From Ilex aquifolium (lineage: Eukaryota > Streptophyta > Magnoliopsida > Aquifoliales > Aquifoliaceae): a DNA stretch of 64,000 bases. Made by a program: the position numbers and the translations under genes. The notes beneath the pieces were generated by a model that was not told the origin of the DNA, did no database searches, and saw only the letters and a list, made by a program, of their open reading frames with translations. Shown one piece after another: positions 57,210 through 64,000 of this stretch. The stretch covers positions 25,665,691 to 25,729,690 of the forward strand of contig OX637407.1 of assembly GCA_951799425.1 (NCBI GenBank). Direction: 5' to 3'. Position 1 is the stretch's first letter, and every line of letters begins with the position of its first letter.

Positions 57210-60200
57210 ATGAAATCGGTGAAGACCCATCAAGAAGAAGAAGAGGAAGACGAGGAGTTTGGTTCCAAGAAAGATGCCCCATCTTCTAATAGCAACAAAG
57301 GTTGAGAAATTCACATACAAAAGCTTGTATTTTTTGCTTGTTTGTTGTTTTTGATTTGAGAGCTGTGTTTTATAAACTGGGTATTTTTTTTTTGATTGTG
57401 GAAGCAGATGGGAAAAGCAGTGATAAGGCTAATGCAATACGGTCGAAGCATTCAGTCACAGAGCAGCGTCGAAGGAGCAAGATTAATGAGAGGCATGATC
57501 CTATCACGCATTATACTATTGTATCATCATATGTGTTGTACTCTTTATATGTATGTTTTCATTTGAACCGTTAGCATTAGCTGATGTTACTACTAACCAA
57601 CGATTGTGTCATTTTGTATATTGACCAATTTTTAAAATTTGGATTATTGTTACAGGAATTTTGTTCTAATTTACCAATAGTAAATGGGTCTAATATAAGA
57701 TATTCACTTGGTGGAGGATGCCCATCTCTGGCTGTTGGCTTAAGGACTATATATTGTTAATGCTAGATTTTGATATACTTCACCTTGACAGTGGTTCAGA
57801 TTAAACCTCAGAGAGAGATTTACTGTAGTAATGGAAGAAAACTTAACGTGGAGAGACAGTCATTACATTGAATGAGATAGTAAGAAAAGAAACTATACCG
57901 TGCGATTTAATCAAAAATATGAATATTATGGAATCCAATTATGGAACAAGATTCATGTAGCTGATCCAAAGTAGTTAGGACAAAACTTAGTTGAGCTGTG
58001 TTGAGTTGTATGTTTTGTGTGAGTGATCCGGGTATCTCTACATTTTTGCTGATAGTCATTGATTAGTTTTAATAAAATAGCTAGCTACTTGATGCTGTTA
58101 ATGTGTAATACTGGGCCATCATTGGTGAGATATCTATTTCATTTGTTTACTTCTTTGTCCACCCTTATCAATAAGATAGTGTCACAGTGATTTTAGTTGT
58201 GTGAAGCACTGGTGATGCATGTTGGAAGCATGAAAAAGTTGATATTCTTGAAGGCCGCACACTCCATCTTTAAAGGTCATTGTTTATTTTTTTGCTGCAA
58301 ACATTAATTAATCAACTGGTGGTTGCATGCAATCATTTTGGTGAGCACTGTTCAAATACTGCGTTGCTTTATCACAAAATTGAAGACCAGTTTGAAAACT
58401 TCTTGTGACTTCTGAATATGATGTCAATCACTTTTCGAACTCCTAAGAGCTCTATTTTCTGTACCTAATGTACTTTTATGTTTCTCGTTCAGATTTCAAA
58501 TATTGAGAGATCTGATACCCCATAGTGATCAAAAGAGGGATACAGCATCATTCCTGGTGGAGGTATATAACTTGACATAGAATATATGCTACATTCTTTT
58601 CATTTTTGTTCTTACTTATTCTGGTTCAGAATTTTTTCACTGATTGTCGATGTCTAAGATGCAGGTTATTGAGTATGTCCAGTATCTACAGGAAAAGGTG
58701 CAAAAGTATGAGGGATCATACCAAGGTTGGAGTTCGGAGCCTACAAAGCTGATGCCCTGGGTAAAGTCTTGATAGCGACCTTATAAAGTGTCAATATATG
58801 GGGTTCACCTGTGTGGCCATTTTTTGGCGAATGGCATATTCAGCTGTCAAGTAAATTATATATAGGCTTGCAGGTTAAATCAGATAATAATCTGTGTTGT
58901 AGGATAGAACTTGGTCTTATTAAGTGTCCATATACTTGGTTAGCTGCTTTATTTTGTGGGAGTAAATGCCCATTTGCTGATGTCAAATGCAACATCATGA
59001 AAGATGCTATTGATCTGTGTAATTATAGATGGACAGAGAACCTTGCATTCCGGGATGGAATTCTATGAGCCAAACTGACTCTACACTTGTCCTACCATAA
59101 ATATATATCCTTTGTTTAGTAAATTAGTTTACTTAATGGTACCAAATTTGTTTAAATTTAGCTCTAGTAATGCGTGTAGATCGTTGTATTCATCAAGTAT
59201 GCTCTCAAAGAAATATGACGTGTATATATAGGCACTCAGGTAGGTCACAAACATGGTTACCACAATTCACTAGATCCTTAACGACCCACGATTTGGGTAC
59301 ATCGATCCCAAACAAGGTGGGTTCGCGATCCAGATCACCAAAATGGACGACCCCAAATTGTAATACTAACCCTAAATTAATTCACTTTTAAACATGTAGC
59401 ACAAATATAAAATACATATTAATTGACTATATATATATAAATTTATAATTATATATTGTTTTAAATAATAGAAAATCAAGCACAACTATAAGATAAATGA
59501 TAACTAACTTGGTGTTTATGAATGTTCTATAATATATAATGGTGTATAGTAGTGAAAACGATCTACGTAAGAGTTCCAAAACAAATTGCGACCCAAAATA
59601 CCGTACTAATTAAACCTACCTCCATCGTGTCGCGTACCTAAGAAAGTGTCGTACCATATACCCGAACCCGTACTACATACCATAGCGTTCCACGATCCAG
59701 GTAACATTGGTCACAAACTTAGAATATGAAATATATTTCTGAGATAGAAGTTGAAAAATTTCACACCCCATAAACAAAGAAGTTGAAGCATGAGGTTTCC
59801 TTGTTACTTGTGAAGTAAGTTGAAACATGTTGGATATACATCAGCAGATTATATTTCTAATGCCTGTAACCACTGGCACCGTTTGAAGATTTTTTTGTGG
59901 CCGATTCTGCATCATAGTTTTTGTTAAGAATTAACAAAAGAACAGCAATACAAGTGGAGTTAACCTTTTACTGCATTATTTACTTTGGCTTGTCCTGATT
60001 TTGTATGTACTTTTTGTTTTCTTCAAATTTGTGGCTTTGAACCTGTTAATCTTTTCCTTGATGTTCGGTGTAATAATTTTTAATGGACCATTCTTTTTCT
60101 TTGTGCTTTTTTTTTTTTTTTTTTGCTGTTCGCTTTTGAGTTATTATGTTTTGGGGGGCTTATATTGGGTTTCCTTGGGATCAGATGTGCCAGTGTTTTT

Positions 60201-62373
60201 TGCTTTAACTATCTCAATTAAAGTTAGTTTCTACTGCTTTTTTCCCTTCTTATTAAAGCCAATATTCCCTCTTGTTCATCAAGGGGAGAGCACAAGTCCA
60301 CTGCTAGAGCTTTGCTCAGTAAAGAATAATATTGTTTGAAGAATGCAGTTGAATATTGGTTATATGTGTCTGTTGAGTTATTTCTTGAGTGACTAATTGA
60401 GCACTTATCTCTTATTTTGCTTGAAACAGAGGAATAGTCACTGGCGTGTTCAGGGTCTGGTTGGTCATCCTCAACCCATAAAGGATGGTTCTGGTCCAGG
60501 TTCAACACTTCCTGGGAGGTTCGACGAGAATAACATCACCATCACTCCTACCATGCACGCAAACATACAGAACCCAATTGAATCTGACCCGAGCAGGGAT
60601 GCTTCCTGTAAAGCAATGGATCAGCAACCTGAATTACCATGCAAGGCAATGGCCATGCCCATGCCTTTGCAGGCAAGCATTCCGGTTCCTGTCTCTATTG
60701 ATGATGCATTTTCCCATCCTCTCCAGGGGCCTGCTTCTGATGCACAATCAACTGAATGCCCCATCACTGGTGAGGCTCTGAATCAACAGGAGGAGCTAAC
60801 AATTGAAGGGGGCACAATTAGCATCTCAAGCGTGTACTCTCAGGGGTTAGCTTTTGTATAACTCTTTAGATACATGGTTTCTGTATGTTCTTTGCAGTCT
60901 AGTGTGCGTGAAATTCAATAAACCATCACAATGTCTGGCCATAATCGATTGCATGGGGTTCATATATTTTGTCTTTTCCCAATTTTTATGTCGTCAGATT
61001 TTTTCTTAGATACTCATATTGTGACATGCTATGAGTGTGATACATTGTTTTTTGTAATCCATTTTTGGCTTGAAGCTTGTTGGCACTTGCATATGGCTGT
61101 GTATTCTTGTTCGTGTTAGAGCTTGTTTATCTCTGCTAATTGTTTAGGAAGCTCCGCATTGTTGGCTCGCCAGTGCTGCATAAACCATTGATTCTTACCC
61201 ATTTTAGTTTTGGTGTTGGGGGAGTCTCTATTTTTGGTTTGAGCAGGACTGGTTTAGTATCAGGGTCAGAAAGGGTTCATCCATTCCCCTAGGGAAGAGG
61301 GTTGTGTCATGTGTGCCATCTGATATGGTGACCTCATGATTTTATTTGAAATCTAGTATTTCTCAAAGGTCTTTTAAAATGTTCAAATAAAATTGGGAGT
61401 TTGTCTCCCACTCAGCATCAGCATGTACTATTCATGATTTATCGTGTCTGTTCCCAAAACTTAGAGATCTAATAATTAGGGTCGTATCCCTTGAATGCAT
61501 GCTTCATCATGTTTCTAATTTGTTTTTTAAAGAGGTTTCATGTTTCTGTTATGGAGCAGCATGTCCTCGTCGATTATTCTCATTCAAAAATTTACATGGG
61601 TTTTGAATCCTGAGTTACAGGCTGATAACTTAATTTAATTAATCTTGATCAGGCTATTGAATACTCTGACACAAGCACTGCAAAGTGCGGGTGTCGATCT
61701 GTCTCAGGCAACCATCTCAGTGCAGATTGATCTTGGGAAACGAGCAAATAGAGGACTGACATCTGGGATATCCAATACCAAGGTCACAAACATTTTATAC
61801 TCGTACCAAATACAAGGGCTGAATTCATTTCAAAACATGGTTAAAATTATAGATAATTCATTATTTTTGGCATGACAATGGTGCTGCCTTTACCCAGCCA
61901 TGAAGCTAAGCAGAATTCATATTCCATATTCTTGTGTCTATAGAAATACATCTCATGCGGTATGCTTGCATTGGTTGCCAAGAGGAATATTGAAGAAAGG
62001 AAATTATAGAGTTTGATTTGTGGGGACCCCCCCCCCCCCCCCCCCCCTCTCCTCTCTCCTCCTCCTCCTCCTCCTCTTCCCCTTATTTTCTTTTTCTCTT
62101 CTCTTGTGGCTTCTTAAAAGTTCACCATAGCTTTAAAAGAAAGAATTTTATAAAACTTCGCTTTTTTTGGCCAGATTTGACGTTGCATTGGTCTCTCTCT
62201 CTCTCACACACACACATGAGAAAGCAGGTCTGGATCTAACTAATCTAATTATTCCTTTTATTGCCTTCCAGGATCATGAAAGTCCTCCTTCTGGCAATCA
62301 ACCGAGGGCACCCTTTGGGGATGCAATCAATGGTGAGGACTCAGAGCAAGCTCAAAAGAGGCTAAGGACATGA
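57210..62373 (+). CDS. BIM2: BIM2-like bHLH transcription factor (seven exons)
   Basis: Coding exons 57210-57300, 57408-57492, 58493-58562, 58665-58760, 60430-60845, 61653-61782 and 62272-62373 join in frame to 329 residues. After an acidic N-terminus, the bHLH starts at residue 42 ([18 protein letters not shown]). His45, Glu49 and Arg53 are the residues that read CANNTG/G-box DNA. Helix 1, the loop and helix 2 follow ([40 protein letters not shown]). The downstream [23 protein letters not shown] and [20 protein letters not shown] with [10 protein letters not shown] are the conserved blocks of the BES1-interacting Myc-like (BIM) proteins, which pair with BES1/BZR1 in the nucleus in brassinosteroid signalling. 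The length fits BIM2 or BIM3 and not the longer BIM1. Intron 2 begins with GC, not GT. Intron 6 holds a C-run and CTC repeats (62026-62075). Confidence 0.92.
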
Positions 62374-63589
62374 GAACAGTATGACACATAACCCTGATTT
62401 TCCATTTCTCCACGATTTTGGCATTTTCTGCTGGCAAACTAGTTGATTGTATATTCTCCTCATATGGTGAGAAGTATCTGTTTGTGGACATAAAATTGTT
62501 GGCCGAAATGGGCTGCACAATCGTCACCTATTGGGGGTACCGGTTACACTTTGGTGCCGAGTACAGCCAGTGTAATGTACATCCCTACCTGTGGCTTTTG
62601 TAGCAATATTCTTGTTTGTTGGTGATAAATCCACAAAGCCCCCCCCCTCCCCCCGGCCCGCCCCGGGTTTAGTATCATTATTTGAAGTTGCTGTGTTATA
62701 ATTTCTATTAATAAATTCGTTTGTGAGAATTGGATGGTCGTCTCGTCTTGTCTTGTCTCGTCTCGTCTTGTTCATTGTGCACTGTTTTGAAGTGTTTTAA
62801 CAGAAAACAAATATGCAATGTTTGGATCAAGTTATTGCAGTCAACATGACAGATTCTCTAGTGATCACAATTCTTCACCACAAACAGTGGCCTTGTTTTT
62901 CTGCTAGCATGCCAAAGTAGTAATTATCGTTGCCGCAACAGCTTTTACCTCAACCATTTAGGGTCGGCTAAGTTATTATTGTTGCCTGTAATCTGTTATG
63001 TGTGAGTGGCACAGTTTTGTTTTTGAAGGAAAGAGAAATCCAACATTAAAACACAGAGAGGACAGTGAAATGTGCCCCTCTCGATGCTACTACTTGTGTT
63101 ATGAGGCAGTCGAAGCAGCCTCGGAATTGACCTGAAGTTCACCTTTATTCATCGTCATTCTCAACTCAACTAAATAAAACCATTATTTTAACTACTCAGT
63201 GACATTATGATATTATGGATCACGAAGTAAAGGACAACAAGAAGGAACATTAAAGATGCAAGGGGCTTTGATCGATCCTTCAAAATTGTTTGCATTGTGC
63301 AAAACACATCATTGTATTCAATCTCTCGTTTTCTTGTCTTTATCAGTTTTCAGTACTAGTAAAATGAAAGATTAATTTATGGGTGTTAATCAATGCGTGT
63401 TTAAGTTATGTCATTTTGAGTTTTTATCATAACCTAAGCATGCATTGATTAATTGTGTCAAATGTATTGTACTAATTATAATTTGTTTATTAATCATATC
63501 GTTTTTAAATTAACGCACATTAATCTTAAACCAGAAACTTGAGTAAAGCAGACAAATAAATGAAAAAATCATAAGGTAAGTAGAAAAAA
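62374..63589. other. 3' flank of BIM2-like gene, no gene seen
   Basis: Holds the presumed 3' UTR, a C/G-rich run at 62640-62667 and a TCTCG/TCTTG pentamer repeat at 62736-62771. No supported coding sequence. Confidence 0.5.
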
Positions 63590-63596
63590 TAATGCT

Positions 63597-63831
63597 TTAA
63601 GTCAAGGTAGTTCAAGTGGTAATAAGAATGAGTAGTAAATTTAGACGTTCGAATTCGAATCTTGACAACCCCTTGAGGTCAGACCATAAGAGATAAAGAT
63701 TTAACCCTCATGAATACCCTAATTTTAGCGTGAATAACATGTCTTTGACTGAATTGAGGAGGAATTTGTCGAGATGCGCGTAAGTTAGTTCGGACATTCT
63801 TGACTATTGAACAAAAAAAAAAAAAAAAAAG
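63597..63831 (+). mobile_element. tRNA-derived SINE with 7-bp target duplication
   Basis: The head has box A-like TAGTTCAAGTGGT and box B-like GTTCGAATTCG about 40 bases apart, then a body, then an A18 tail. TAATGCT lies at 63590-63596 and 63832-63838 as the target duplication. The body and tail match 33379-33536. Confidence 0.88.
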
Positions 63832-63838
63832 TAATGCT

Positions 63839-64000
63839 CCTGGAACCAAAAAACCTGATCTAACAATGTGAAGTTCAAGAACTAACAAGAGCCCCTAGTG
63901 AGAGTCAATAATCACCTCCCAATGCACACAAAAAAAGTGTTTTGACAGCTGAGAGACCAACATTTGATGATCATCAATACCCACAGTACAAATATTTTTG
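63839..64000. other. Window end, nothing recognised
   Basis: Short stretch after the SINE with no identifiable gene. Confidence 0.5.

Noticed and set aside
57302..57574. Open frame running through intron 1 into the bHLH exon
   Set aside because: The frame includes intron sequence; family comparison and splice sites support exon 2 at 57408-57492 only.
63597..63670. tRNA gene suggested by box A and box B
   Set aside because: No clover-leaf arms that pair; it is the head of a SINE with tail and target duplication.

Overview
This is nuclear DNA of a flowering plant, most likely a eudicot. The evidence is introns with GT-AG borders, plant-only gene families (UGT89-type glycosyltransferase, single-UBL PI4K-gamma, BIM-type bHLH, FAR1-related and F-box/DUF295 proteins), AT-rich intergenic DNA and dense layers of plant transposable elements. 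I cannot name the species from the sequence alone. Only three host genes look intact: a UDP-glycosyltransferase (12182-13594, +), a phosphatidylinositol 4-kinase gamma (18697-20616, -) and a BIM2-like bHLH factor of the brassinosteroid pathway (seven exons, 57210-62373, +). They are unrelated in function and separated by repeats. Layout: 1-8417 is a Ty3/gypsy-type LTR retrotransposon, cut by the window start, with about 3.06-kb LTRs that are nearly identical and a decayed, internally deleted interior; it sits inside a FAR1-related pseudogene (8418-9799, -). 14159-15287 is an inverted-repeat element with a second one nested inside, and 15856-17085 is another with a TA-rich core. 21860-30214 is bounded by TTA duplications and related terminal inverted repeats; I read it as one 8.35-kb PIF/Harbinger transposon inserted next to the PI4K leader. 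It carries three intron-containing genes in tandem: DDE transposase, SANT/Myb-like protein, and a third protein that looks like a diverged duplicate of the SANT/Myb-like one. 30.2-35.8 kb is intergenic DNA with a small inverted-repeat element and SINEs. 35.8-55.0 kb is a graveyard of F-box/DUF295 genes: four copies, all disrupted, plus a chimeric relic. Between them lie a Helitron-like element with a 510-bp tandem array, a solo LTR related to the first retrotransposon, a Tourist-like MITE, and a young gag-only LTR retrotransposon (50725-54225) that split the fourth F-box copy with a perfect 5-bp target duplication. The most striking points are the three-gene Harbinger element, the tandem hairpin array behind the gag gene of the 50.7-kb retrotransposon (27-nt then 40-nt units in which both sides of a stem change together), and the array of TTCCGGAA palindromes in the LTRs of the first element. 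All comparisons were made by eye; family assignments rest on recognised motifs and no search was run.
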